Shown: positions 1-14,000 of the stretch, piece after piece
How the letters are laid out: each line of letters starts with the position of its first letter
Position numbering within the stretch: the stretch's first letter is position 1
Assembly (NCBI RefSeq): GCF_032854445.1
Contig: NC_088299.1
Location: 14,007,608 to 14,067,607, forward strand
From: Liolophura sinensis
Lineage: Eukaryota > Mollusca > Polyplacophora > Chitonida > Chitonidae
DNA length: 60,000 nt
Reading direction: 5' to 3'
The notes under the pieces: model-generated
Seen by the model: only the letters and a program-made list of their open reading frames with translations
Told to the model about the DNA's origin: nothing
Databases searched by the model: none
Translations under genes and position numbers: made by a program

Positions 1-520
1 ACCCCATATACTCTTATTGGCATGCTCATCAACCCCATATACTCTATTGGCATACTCATCAACCCTATATACTCTATTGGCATACTCATCAACCCTATAT
101 ACTCTCATTGGCATACTCATCAACCCCATATACTCTCATTGGCATACTCATCAACCCTATATACTCTTATTGGCATACTCATCAACCCTATATACTCTTA
201 TTGGCATACTCATCAACCCTATATACTCTTATTGGCATACTCATCAACCCTATATACTCCATCTGGTAGACACTTCAACATTACATACTCTTATTGGCAT
301 ACTCATCTACACCACATACTTTGATTCGCTGTTCATCACGACCTTATACTCCAACTGGTAGACACTTCAACACCATATACTTTTACTGGCATACTCATTT
401 ACACCACGTACTCAGATTGGCTGCTCATCAACGCCATATACTCCGACTGGCTGTTCTTCAACACTACATACCCGTATTCCTAAACTGCTGTTATATCACT
501 CACTGTCATCACTGACAAAC
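1..520. repeat. 31-bp tandem array (minisatellite), decaying rightwards
   Basis: A unit of about 31 bp containing 'CATCAACCCTATATACTC' and 'TTGGCATACT' repeats from the window edge to about 290, then continues in diverged form (variants such as 'CACTTCAACACCATATAC') to about 520. The array runs off the left edge, so its true size is unknown. Open frames through it are repeat artefacts. Confidence 0.9.
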
Positions 521-1742
521 CACACTGTGATACAAGGAAATGTCCAGGTCTCAGAATTCAATGTGGTGCAGCAGAATGTGCTGTTAAGGGAAAATATTCA
601 AAACTTTCTCAATTTCTTTCTGTTATTATTTGAACTATAAGTCTTCCCTTTTACTCACAGTATGCAAAAGATGGCCACCCAAAAATTTTTTTAAAGACAT
701 ATTTCTGTTGAAACTCAATCAAAACACTGTCATCATTTATATCCACCACAAAGTTGACCTCATATCAATGAATCAAATCGGTAAAACTAAATCATGTAAA
801 TTTTCACCAAAGTGATGGTAAACATCACAACAAATAAAATGACCAAAAAATGACTGGATGAGTACATGACAAAAATTTATAAAGCCCAAATTAGGGATCA
901 CTTTCACCAAAGTTTATATTGCGGTTAGTTTCTATAAAAGAACCTCCCTGGTGAAAAATTGGACTGTTTGTTATCTGAAGTGAAAGTCGATACAAATTTT
1001 CATGAAAGCATCCCCTAAGGATGTATTCTTACATAATAATACAGTCTACAAGGAGACAAAGACTTCTCAATATCACACTATGTTAATAAAATGCTAACCA
1101 TGAGTACAAAATGTGTATAGACACCATCATTATCAATAATACTGGCTTTACACAGACACCTTTAAAAATTTACAAAAGACAAAAAATACAACAAATAAAC
1201 AACCTTATCTATCAAGATACGCCCTTAATTTAGGGTCAACGATTAACATCACCTGGAGTATAAATCAACAGTGAAAGCTCAGGTCACCTTCACAAATCAA
1301 CAGTACACCAGACAGTTTTGTGGGAAATTCCATACAATATTGCTTTATCTGACATTCTCTGAACAGTTCTTAAAACACAAATGTTCAAAAAGCAATAAAA
1401 CAACCAACAGTTTCAGTGCATTCTGATTTGTTGATTGTCAAATGACATTGCCAGCAGTCTCGTAACAACAAATGCAAAATTAGCCAATGAAAATTTAGGC
1501 CATCACCATAAACATCTGTTTCTTTAAGTGTTTGGAGCATGTTAGGTAAGGCAAAATAGTACAGGACTTTCATACAGAGCAACCCAGTGTTTTTCCATGA
1601 CTAGGACACCTGACACATACTTCTCTATATTTTGATTTTGTTGAACAACATTAGGTCACCTCCCCTTGATTTCTTAGGGAGCCTGGAGCTATGTCCCCTG
1701 GGTTATCCACACCTGGTTTATCCTGCTCCATCTGGTAGATTA
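521..1742. other. 3' flank / 3' UTR side of the CDF transporter gene, no gene seen
   Basis: AT-rich sequence downstream (minus strand) of the CDF stop codon. No coding exon, RNA gene or repeat family is evident. I looked for a minus-strand AATAAA (TTTATT on this strand) and did not find a clear one, so the transcript end is unresolved. Confidence 0.5.
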
Positions 1743-2047
1743 TCACACAATCTTATGCTCAGTATTTGGGTCATGCGATGTTTCATAATCCAGATGAACA
1801 AAAGCACGCTCCACTTCTGGTAATTTCTCCAGTTTTTGTTGGAGTCCTTCTCCAATATCATGAGCCTCCTTTAATTTCATATCATGGGGTAAGACAACAT
1901 CACATTCCACCAGGAAGTTAGTCCCAAAGTGGAAAGCGCGGACAGTGTCTATAAACTGGATCTCGCGATGGTGGTTCAAACAAATCCATGTGAGTTTACT
2001 AAGGAATTCTGGTTTGGCTGTATGACCAGTCAACAGTTTGATTTGCT
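1743..2047 (-). CDS. CDF transporter exon 10 (last coding exon, C-terminal domain)
   Basis: The acceptor is 'CTATTTTCAG' just above 2047 and the exon enters in phase 1 to read [19 protein letters not shown]. It encodes the cytosolic C-terminal domain with the [16 protein letters not shown] strand and the [23 protein letters not shown] helix and strand typical of CDF dimerisation domains. It ends HKIV followed by TGA at 1745-1743. Confidence 0.95.
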
Positions 2048-5000
2048 CTGAAAATAGGAGAAAAGGAGATGCTAATAACTGATAAAGGTGTGAAGATACA
2101 TTTATTTATCAAACCAAACACAGACTTCAAAATAATTATTGTTACATGTAGCTCCTACATTTCATACAATGCCTACATACATACAATGTTACATGTAGCA
2201 CCTACATTTCATACAATGCATACATACATACAATGTTACATGTAGCTACTACATTTCATATAATGCACACATACATACAATGTTACATGTAGCTACTACA
2301 TTTCATACAATGCATACATACATACAATGTTACATGTAGCTACTACATTTCATACAATGCATACATACATACATACAATGTTACATGTAGCTACTACATT
2401 TCATACAATGCATACATACATACAATGTTACATGTAGCTACTACATTTCATACAATGCATGCATACATACATACAATGTTACATGTAGCTCCTACATTTC
2501 ATATAATGCATACATACATACAATGTTACATGTAGCTACTACATTTCATACAATGCATACATACATACAATGTTACATGTAGCTACTACATTTCATACAA
2601 TGCATACATACAATGTTACATGTAGCTACTACATTTCATACAATGCATACATACATACAATGTTACATGTAGCTACTACATTTCATACAATGCATACATA
2701 CATACATACAATGTTACATGTAGCTACTACATGTGACCCACTTCTCATGCCTTAAATGTAGCTCACTTCTCATACCTTACATATAGCTCTCTTCTAATAC
2801 CTTACATGTATATTTAATTTATTTACTTCTTTGATCAGAATTTTATGTCCTACTTAACATGCTGAACCCCCTGATGTGAGAACCATTGTAAGAAGGTGAG
2901 ACTGGTCACTTATTCCAGCCATCTGATGGAGAACAAGTGTGACAAGCTCAGCCTTACTCTGGTCACTGGTCCCAACCAATGTTCACATGTAGATCCCCTA
3001 ATGTGAGAACCGATTTGACAAGCTCAGCCTTACTCTGGTCACTTACCCCAACCAAAGTTCACACGCTGGATCCCCTGATGTGAGAACCAGTGTGACACAG
3101 CTGAGCCTTACTCTGGTCACTGGTCCCAACCAGTGTTCACATGTAGATCCCCTAATGTGAGAACCGATTTGACAAGCTCAGCCTTACTCTGGTCACTTAC
3201 CCCAACCAAAGTTCACACGCTGGATCCCCTGATGTGAGAACCAGTGTGACACAGCTGAGCCTTACTCTGGTCACTTACCCCAGCCAGTTTTCCACCAGTT
3301 GTAAAGAATGTAGAAGCTGATAAGTATAGCACCAACAGGGTCAATATAGACCACACCCTTCTCCTGGGTTATATTTATGAAGTCCACAGAGCCTGAGAGA
3401 GATAAAATGTGCAGGTACTGTAATTCTTAAACCTTTTCCCATCTTTGCAAGGTGTTTATTCAAGCAAATTCAGAAGACATTATCCTGTGTAGACTGATAA
3501 AATTACACCTTTTGTGAAGCCCTGAAATTGGCAAATCAAACAAATGTAGTTTTATCTCAAAGGTTAACTTCAAAAGGTGCATAAATTACACTGAAAATTA
3601 CTCTTTCATATGTGAAAAGGGTAATTAGGGTAGTCAATGTCTTAAATGACAATGACGTTCAGTCATGTTCTAACAAACAAAGCCTTAAAACACAGAATAT
3701 GTTTACAATTAACAGTGGTATAATCTTAATGATGAAATTAAACACTGTCAAAACTTGCTGACTAATTAAAACATTATTGATAGTTATTATGGCCTTTACA
3801 CAGTCCCCCTTCACAATAGATGGTTCTATCCCATACAAAATTCATCCCTGTTGACATGATGGAAAAACAACCAGTATCCTCATCTGAATGGAGAGTGACC
3901 TATCCAGTGTTAGCTAATGTACAAACCAAAATGTATCACACACAGATGACTCACAAGGTATTAGCAAAATGGAGGTGTTTCTTTTTTTTTTTTTTTTTTT
4001 TTTTTTTCTCTGAGTGACTGATTTTGTTTATTTGTGAGTGACTGAAGTCTGAGTGACTCCATTGTGAATGACTGAGTAACGTTTTTTGGAGTAACCAATT
4101 TGTTGGATTATTTGTGAGTGGTGATTTTTTTTTTTTTGCCTTATTTGTGACTGATTTATTTGCTCATGTGCAGGTGACTGTATTGCTCATTTATATGTGA
4201 GTGACAAATTGTTGATTTATTTGTACAAATGAACCTACCCAAATAACCAAAGAGTATTGCGCCAGTATTGGAGACAACATCATTCCTGTGATCCTGCGAC
4301 AGTGCTGAAACAGAGACGCTATTCCTGGCATAGCAACGACACACAATGTAGAGCACCAGTTTCACCACTGCAAACAAATAAAATATGTTTATTAATTTCA
4401 GGGCTGGTTTCAAATAAAATCATATGTAACTTTTCAATGTCAAAGGTTATGAGAAACATTTTTTTGTTTTTTGAAGTTTTACTCAGTCCAAAAACCTTAG
4501 CATCCCCCCCAAAAAGGTCAGTTGATAAGGAAAAAGATATTCCTTGATTACTTTTCCCTAAATAAATAATAACCAATTTGAAAGTATCAATATTTCTTTT
4601 GCTTGTATTTGAGGATTGTACAGAACTCAAAACAATTCTTTTCAGCCACTTACAATTTTGCCTGACATGAGGGACGTCAGTCACCACTGATAATTTGTAG
4701 TTACCAATGATAACTCACTTCAGAAGGGATTTGATGTCTTTACAGTCAAATTTCCTTTAATACTTGTCATATCTGCCTTAATCAGTGTCTGTCACATCAG
4801 GAGTGTTTTCTCATCACAGAATGGAAACAACTCATCACAGAATGGAAACAACATTTTTATAAACTCACAAAAAGTAACTTTATTTATTTATTTGATTGGT
4901 GTATTACACCGTACTCATGAATATTCCACTTATACAATGGCAGTCAGGATTATAGTGGGAAATGACGTCACAGGCAACTGTCATGTTATTTTGTCACAGA

Positions 5001-8000
5001 AAGACTGAAACTACACATGTACTAAACAGCACACGATACATAAACATTGTCTGGCAGCTGAGCTCATTTTCACTGTGACACTGATGAAGATTTGTAGCAG
5101 ACCGGTACCTACATATGCTACGCCGTTCAAAGAACAATTTTCTGATGAATTTCTAACAGCTGCATTAGAAATAAATTTGATACTCTTTCAAACTGAACTT
5201 AGCAACCATACTGTATATATACTGATACCCATCTTTGCTTAGAAGCAATGATTTCGCATGGTGAAGGCCACATTCTGTTCAGGATAACTAAGTCTGGATC
5301 TTCCAACGACACTTTGTGAAGCCTTGGTATGACTAAATTTTTGTTGTTGTATTTAATGATTTTATGTACGTGCATTAAACATTTTGAGGCAGATAATAGG
5401 ATAGAAATAATGTTTCTGCTATGCATGAACGATATTAATAAATAACTTAAAATAATAACCTGATCTACCTTAATAACTATAAAATTGCCATTAGACACCC
5501 ATAGCAGGAACATTAATTCTTACCTATAAGTTTAGTCATGTTTCTCTGGTAAATACAGCTCTTTAATATTGATACATGCACATTACTATAAAACTATAGT
5601 AAAATCACTAAAGTACACATAATTTTCATTAAACATGCTTTGTTCCGTTTAAACCGCTACACTGAAGAAAAGAAAGATAGTCAAGTTAGCTGTAGCAGAG
5701 AGAACGGTAGGTACCTATAGTAGAACCAGCAATGATGAACGTCCAGAGGTCAACAACAGGAATGGAGGCAGACCCCTTCGAGAATTCCACAATCTTCTGT
5801 ATGGACTCCACGATGAGCTGGAGGGCTGCCAGTGACATCACCACCGACACAATGATAATACCCACGGGCTCCAGACGAGTCCTCCCTGAGGCAAAGATAT
5901 ATACCATTATTAAAACAAGACTGAAAAGATGGCGATGCTTATAACATTACAATTTTCTTGCTATCAGACAAATGCATTCTGAAGCACTTGCACAGGTTAT
6001 TACATGTAGATAGAAGTATGTTTTGCATAACAGGTATGCATTTCAGTCCTATGACCATGAGGAGTAATTAGGTGTGTGTACATATATTATGTCTTCCTGT
6101 GGCAGGGCGAGTCCTGGCTGTCCATTATCCTAACCCCGGGCCAACCTGTCCTGTTTCGTTGCTCTAACCTCTTAATGCTGAGCTACAAACGAGGCGACCG
6201 CAAGTATCATTTTAAAGGATCTGCCGACTTCATGCATTACAAGTAGATGTAAGTCTACAATGTGTATCAATGAACGACTGAGGTTAAACGCCACACTGTT
6301 AGCTATAATGCAGCCACATACACTGTGTATGGCTTATAACATACATGTAATCACCGATATTTCAGCTGCAGAGTTTTAAGTTCAAACTATTTTGTTGCTA
6401 AAGGTAAAAACAGTCCGAAAGTATCATGTGACTTTCTGTGAAAGCCTTGCCAGATGTTCACGTTATAGTAAATGTGATGAAAAACAGTTTTTGACAGGTC
6501 ACATGATACAGCAGGACTTTTTCACATTCAGTCATGAAAGAGTTCGAAATGCGTATATTCAAAGTGAAAGCAAAATTTCACTAAAGTTTCTGATAGCTTT
6601 ATAACGACCGGACGCTCTCCAGGCACAACAATGTCACATACAAATGTCTTTACGATTTAACAGATCTTGCACATCACCTGACCAAAAGGTGCAGATGGAA
6701 GCACAGTATGGTAAAGAAGGATAGTGACAAACCCAAAGTAGGCCTCTGATTAGAGCTGTCAGAAAATGATTGCATCGGGTGAACAAAAAAGTCTACAGCC
6801 AGGTTTCTTGATGATTATTAGACAAAAGTGTATTGTAAAAATGGCCATGTGTCATGTATGAATTGAATGAAACTATACACGTCAACATATAGATACACTA
6901 TATACACCCATGCTTTCTAAACACAAAACTGCCTAACGAGACACAAACAACAACACTGCAACTTTCCCACATCATAATAATAATAACAGCCTTTATGTAC
7001 TTCATAACAATGGGCTGAAACTGCACCAAAACTGCTCAGGCAAAGGTCTGACCTTGTGGATAGACGTAAGGTTTCCTCTTCCGCACAGCCCTAGATGTCC
7101 ACCAGATGATGATTCCTGACACTAGGTCCACCGCACTGTCTACCAGAGAGGAAATGATTGACATCGACCCTGACAGACCCACGGCAACTGCCTTAGCAAC
7201 CAGAAGCAGCTGAAATGACACAGACACAGAAAATGCAGTTCAGTTTTCTTCATCCCATTTCACTTGTTTTATACAAGAATTAGGTTGTGAAATGTCACAT
7301 TGTTGAACATTACTTGTTTTTTTCTATTTACTTACATATTTCATTGGAATATAACAGTGTACTCAAGAATTATTTTAACTTACACATGCATGTATATGAC
7401 AGCTCTCAGGTTTATGTGTGGAGGAAGCCGAAAGAGACTAAACTAATGCCCTTCACCAGGTAACATACCTGACTAATCTCATAACATACATTCACAGCCA
7501 AATCAGCCAGAGCTGGATTTGAACACGTGACCACATGGGTCAAAAGCCTGACAGTTGCAACAGGTTAGTACTTTATATATCTGCATGAGCCAGTGACAGG
7601 CCTGAGTTTCGATTTTAATGAAATAAAATAAAAAAAGCAGTGCTTACTAAATTTACGAGGAAGGTAGCTTTGGCAAGAATGGAAGCTCGTTTTCTTTGTT
7701 TGGACATGTTTTCTGCGTTGAACACAGCATCGTCTACTTCTAGCTGAATGTCCTCATATGCACTGATCAAATCATTCTGGGCTTTGTAGTATGACCTGAG
7801 AAGGAGCACAAGAAACACAACAATAAACATGGCAAATCACGACCACTGATCAAGTCATTCTGGGCTTTGTAGTATGACCTGAGAAGGAGCACAAGAAACA
7901 CAACAATAAAACATGGCAAATCACGACCACTGATCAAGTCATTCTGGGCTTTGTAGTATGACCTGAGAAGGAGCACAAGAAACACAACAATAAACATGGC

Positions 8001-11000
8001 AAATCACGACCACTGATCAAGTCATTCTGGGCTTTGTAGTATGACCTGAGGGTGAGCACAAGAATCAGAACAATAAAACATGGCAAATCACAACCACTGA
8101 TCAAATCATTCTGGGCTTTGTAGTATGACCTGAGGGTGAGCACAAGAAACAGAACAATAAAACATGGCAAATCACAACCACTGATCAAATCATTCTGGGC
8201 TTTGTAGTATGACCTGAGAAGGAGCACAAGAAACACAACAATAAAATATGGCAAATCACAACCACTGATCAAATCATTCTGGGCTTTGTAGTATGACCCG
8301 AGAATAAGCACAAAAAACAGAACAATAAAACATGGCAAATCACAACCATTGATCAAATCATTCTGGGCTTTGTAGTATGACCTGAGAATAAGCACAAAAA
8401 ACAGAACAATAAAACATGGCAAATCACAACCATTGATCAAATCATTCTGGGCTTTGTAGTATGACCTGAGAATAAGCACAAGAAACACAACAATAAAACA
8501 TGGCAAATCACAACCACTGATCAAATCATTCTGGGCTTTGTAGTATGCCCTGAAGGTGAGCACAAGAATCAGAACAATAAATATGTCATGTAACAACCAC
8601 TGATCAAATCATTCTGGGCTTGGTAGTATGACCTAAGGGTGAGCACAGAAAACAGAACAATAAAACATGGCAAATCACACGCACTGATCAAATCATTCTG
8701 AGCTTTGTAGTACGGCCAGAGGGTGAACACAAGAAACAGAACAATAAAACATGGCAAATCACAACCACTGATCAAATCATTCTGAGCTTTGTAGTACGGC
8801 CAGAGGGTGAACACAAGAAACAGAACAATAAAACATGGCAAATCACAACCACTGATCAAATCATTCTGGGCTTTGTAGTACGGCCAGAGGGTGAACACAA
8901 GAAACAGAACAATAAAACATGGCAAATCACAACCACTGATCAAATCATTCTGGGCTTTGTAGTACGGCCAGAGGGTGAACACAAGAAACAGAACAATAAA
9001 CATGGCAAATCACAACCACTGATCAAATCTAGTATGGATCAGTGTACAAGTTGTGACAGGTACAAGCATGACATGATAGGCATCTTTTATAGAAGCTACT
9101 CAGCAGCCAAGGGCCCCCGCTACCCCCTCCCCCCCCCCCTCAACCTCGCCTCACCACAGCAATGAACTCACAGGCTCCAATCTTGCTGTAGCTTATGGTA
9201 GCTCAATGGTTTAGATTTGTAGCATCTTCACTGATTTTGACGCATTTCTGGTTTGCCTGGCAAATGCTGCTGTGTTCGGCAGTTAAGGCATGCACTGACT
9301 TTGACAGATTGGTACATCAAACATCCAAAACCCAGGTAGTTCACATCAAAAGATGCTGTTGAGGATCTGTCTCATACAATGGCATCATACAAAGGCCAAA
9401 CTTCAGCTCAATACATAAAGTACATAAATATTTACCTTAAGGATGTGAAAATGTCATTTACAGTTGTTAACACACATGCACATAGCAGAGCATCAACAAT
9501 GAAACATCTCCCACATGTTATTCTGCTCTACGTGTATGCAAAACCTGAGCTCAATTCATGAAGTACTTTTTAAGATACTACCCTTTAACAAATGTTGACC
9601 GTCACACTGTTTAAACTGTTCTTGGAAGCCAAAGCTTGGGGTTTGACACAAGGGATATGTACACGCTGGAGAAACCAAACAGGGAGGAGGATATGTACTG
9701 ACTGTGTGGGGGATATGAGTGATCAAGGGGATACACCAGGCTGTACAGATTGGGTGGCTGTTGAGGAGCTCCTCTTACATGTTTAACTTTAGTAGACCTA
9801 CCTGATTCTCTGCGGGAGTTTCTTGTACTCCTGAGTTTTGTCATGTTTCCTTGAGCTGAACATATCAATAGAGACCTTCCAGCTTTGCTCATCATCTGCC
9901 GCTGAAACATGAAACCATGACACACTGTACAATCATGTTTACTTGAGCTCAAAATATCAATAAACTTTCCAGCTTTGCTCATCATTGGTAAATGAAATAT
10001 GAAACCATGACGGACTGTACAATCATGTTTAGTTGAGCTCAAAATATCAATGGAAACTTTCCAGTTTTGCTCATCATCAGTAGACGAAACATGAAAACCA
10101 TGACAAAATGTAGAACCATGTTTTTGAAGTCAAACATATCTAAAGAACACCATTTATTTTCCGATGCAGCTTTTTGTCACAAGGCTTGTTAGATGAAAAA
10201 TTCTTAAGCCTGGTGTTATTAAGACCAGTCAGTCAACAAACAAAACAAGCAAAAAACGAAAATCTTACCATCCACAATACTGCTATTGGTGGGCGCGACT
10301 TCGGTGATACGGACATGTCTGAGTCTAAGCTCCCAACCATTTGTTAATGATTGGGTGGAGACACCGTCCACTCGGCCAATCAAAAACTTCTCTGTGTCAT
10401 CCATTTCAATACTGGTACCTCCAGCCTAAGATCGGACATCACAGAATCATGAAAAAACAAGAAAGTACCAGGGAATCCCAGAGAAGGGGCCACTCCAAGT
10501 ACATGTCAAGTAGATAAATGTGGTATAGGTACATGTAGTACAAGTCCTTGTAAAGTATGTGTGGCACAAGTACAGGTAAAGTACTTGTTGTACAAGTACT
10601 ACAAACAACGTGCATGTTGCATTTGTTATATTTGCATGTGCTACAAATATACAGTACATGTACATATATGTGATGATTGCTCTTCAGAAGATCAAGTTTT
10701 CATATATTCTATATATACAAAAAAAAAAATATATTATATACACTGAAGGTACTACATTTGAGCTTTATTTCAGTTATTTTTTCTTCCAGTGTATGGCTAT
10801 GTAAGACAGGAAAAACACACCACTCCTGAATGTGTAGAACAACAGCATATTACAGATCTGGATGAAAAAATCCACAGCTGGACATAAAAATGCCGTATGG
10901 CTTTCAAAGAGAATTGTGAGCCCGCAACATCCTAACTTAAGAAGGTATGTACATGTACCTCTGTCATGGCATCCACAGTTTACCCATTAACATCTAACAA

Positions 11001-14000
11001 ATGAAATAGGTCTCCTGAAATGATGGTTCATGTTAGAATCATGTGTCAGGTTTGTGATACGTAAAGGCCTTGCTATCAATGTCAGTCTTATCTAAACAGG
11101 AAGTGAATATTTCAGTGCAAGTTAGATGACAATGAAAGGACTGCTAAAACCTTGAGTGGAGCACATGATAATGACTGGTTTCCGGTTATTCTACACTGGA
11201 TCTATGTGTATGTGCTGTTCTTGTTAGCCCAGTGTTGTAAAGTTATATATAGGTCTTTTGAAAATTGAATGAAATCATATTAAGCAAATTCAGAGAGTTT
11301 GTATCCTTGCTAAATACACAAAAAATGCAGCAACGATCAAGCTGCATTCTGAGCCTGACCACCACAAAATGAATCGGCACAAAATTGTCTGGCTTTTTTT
11401 ATCACAATGTCACATATTTGAGGCAGTCAATTTACTGTAACTAATGATCCAAAGAGAGTGACAAAATTCATTAAAAATGCAAAACTTAGTTGTGCACAGA
11501 TCGTGGGAGTTTTAAACTTGATCTGAGGATCTAAATTAACGTCCCTTACCCTCAATGAAATGTGATATTAAAAAAAATGTAACCACATGTATGTACATAA
11601 AATAAATCCAACTTTTTTATACAGTTTGACTATTTAATAAATTCCACAGAAGCAAGTTATAAACAAAACTCTCCGAAGCACTGACATGGCTGAGGTTGGC
11701 CAGTGTATAAACAAATAGTTTCCAGTACATGTATGTAGAATTATTATATGTTAATTATTGTAACAGCTTTTACCCCCATGAAATGGCGAAATGTTTGCTT
11801 ATTTCTCGCTACTGGTTAATGTAAATTTGATTTCTATACAGTATACATGTATGGCTATAAACAAAGCTAGCATAATTACATAAATCAATTCAACTATTTG
11901 CCTTTGTTATGCCTGCAGTTTGTGCAGTATCAGCACCTCGTTAGCAAGTCTTCTCTGATCACATACAGAAACAATTTCCTTTGTTGGCTTCCACTTTTGT
12001 CTGAAACTGGTTGCCGATAGACATAAATGACACTATGCTTTCAAATGTTTTTTGATGTTGTTCGTTACCTCAGGTCACATTTACCTGATTCATTTTCCCG
12101 TCACCTCTAGCTGTTCAAAAAGTACCAAATACTTTGCTTTTGAAGACTCACCAGTTACATCTATACCCATTCAATGGTCTTATGTAATGTAAATCATTCT
12201 GTATTAAACAGACTTCATTATCAAATGATCTTAAACTTCAGTGCAGTTTCTCTTTTGACTTGTCATAACTGAAATAGCTCTTAAATGCTATCGAATAAAA
12301 GTTGGCGATTTTAGGATTATACTGGACTTATGAGGGATACAAAACCAATGCTGATTGGCTGGTTACATTTATGACACTTAAAATTGTCCTTTAATAGGCA
12401 TATACATGTATGTGAAGAGTTGTCATAAAATCATCTTCAAAAGAGAATAATGGATTTTGATGCATTTTGATAAAACCAGATGAGCTTTCAGTAGGAATAT
12501 ACATATAGTAACCAAGCAAATCTGAAAACATTTATTTTCATTTAGATTTTTGATTATGGTTGCTGAAGTTTAATGAAACACATAATGTTGCCAGCTGTGG
12601 AAATGGGTGTCAAAGGTCAGATAATGCTATTACTTGCATTCCTTTACACGGTTTTAAGTACATTAATATCACCCTGAAATTTTCCTGCAGGCTTTATATC
12701 TATGGCTTTACATCAGGATATTTCTCAGGTATTTCACTAGGCTCTGCGGCATTATTCCATGCTCTGTCCACTTTCCTCTCCTCATTTTTGTTGTGTAAAT
12801 GAAATATTCTTGAATACAGCACAAAATGCTTATCAAAAATGAATAAATAAACCATGGGGACATGGCTTTATATCTGATGTCAAAGGCAGATTCTGACATT
12901 CATCTTCTGACAAGATTTCACAAGATCATAATTTTTGTTGTCCTCCTAAAATGATGGCTCACACAATAACTAAAACATTTTTTCATCCAAGTGCAGAACG
13001 GTTGACCATTTAATGGGGTACTGCCCCAGTTAACAAGCTCCTGGTGGTATCAAGGTCCACCAGTGCGAACTCTCCAGTCTAATATTTACTTGCACCTGTA
13101 AAACTGTACACAAGTACTAAAGTGGCACGGCCACATTGGTACAAGTTATGGCCAATGAACCAGAGAGAGTCAATGTAAGGATAAAGACAAAACACTTTCT
13201 TCCTTTGATGATTCAGAGAAATGAATCTATAATGTACAGTAGCCATTCCAGATGAATTTTCTCACTTCTGTGATAAGAGAGTACACAGACAAATATCATA
13301 GTTCACCTGAATTTACATCTCAAGTCTTACTCCTTAAACCAGACCAGCTGAACGAATATACAGTATGTGAAAATTAGAGATTTACTTCAGGATTTTTTTC
13401 TTCATTTTCTTTTAATCTGGCATACACAGAATTATAAAAAGTGGTTTAAAAGTCTTTAATGGTTTATTATAATATTTTGTCTGGCTTTCATCTTCGTGCT
13501 TTAAACTGTTAAACTGCTGGGGTCTGAACTATCAAAGGGATTAACTCCTGTGGGACATGCCAAAGGAAAATTGACAAATTTCTTTTCTTTATTTTATTTA
13601 TTTGTACAAGGCTATACTCTTGAATTTTTCACTGAAACATGTACAAGTGTATGATGGCAATTTGGCTTGTTTTAAATGTATTGTTAATTTCTTTTTGTGT
13701 ACAAACAGATGTAATTTAACCTACATATATTTCCACACAGGTCTACGCTTGCCTTTCAGTATCATACACACTTATGTACAGTACGTACTCACCTTGCGAC
13801 TTTTGGTACGCCAGTCTTCAATGCTGCGGCTCCTCTTCCCACCAAGCTGGGTGTGTCCACTGATGACACACCCCACACTCGATGACAACAGCGCTTTGTC
13901 GTCCAGACTGGCGGTCTCAGCTCGGTCTTTGCCCTTCTCCATGTCAGGGGACTTGTGCTTGCGATAGAAGTTTAGAATTTGTGTGGTGGGACTCTTACGA

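Noticed and set aside
2-515. Frames in the first 515 bases
   Set aside because: The 31-bp tandem array.
7767-9003. Long minus-strand frames of 76 to 220 codons repeating [10 protein letters not shown] and hydrophobic segments
   Set aside because: They are the 84-bp minisatellite (28 codons) read through; the real exon 5 is only 7648-7795.
7764-9030. CRISPR array or other prokaryotic repeat system among the tandem arrays
   Set aside because: Units are contiguous without unique spacers, and the genes have introns; the DNA is eukaryotic.
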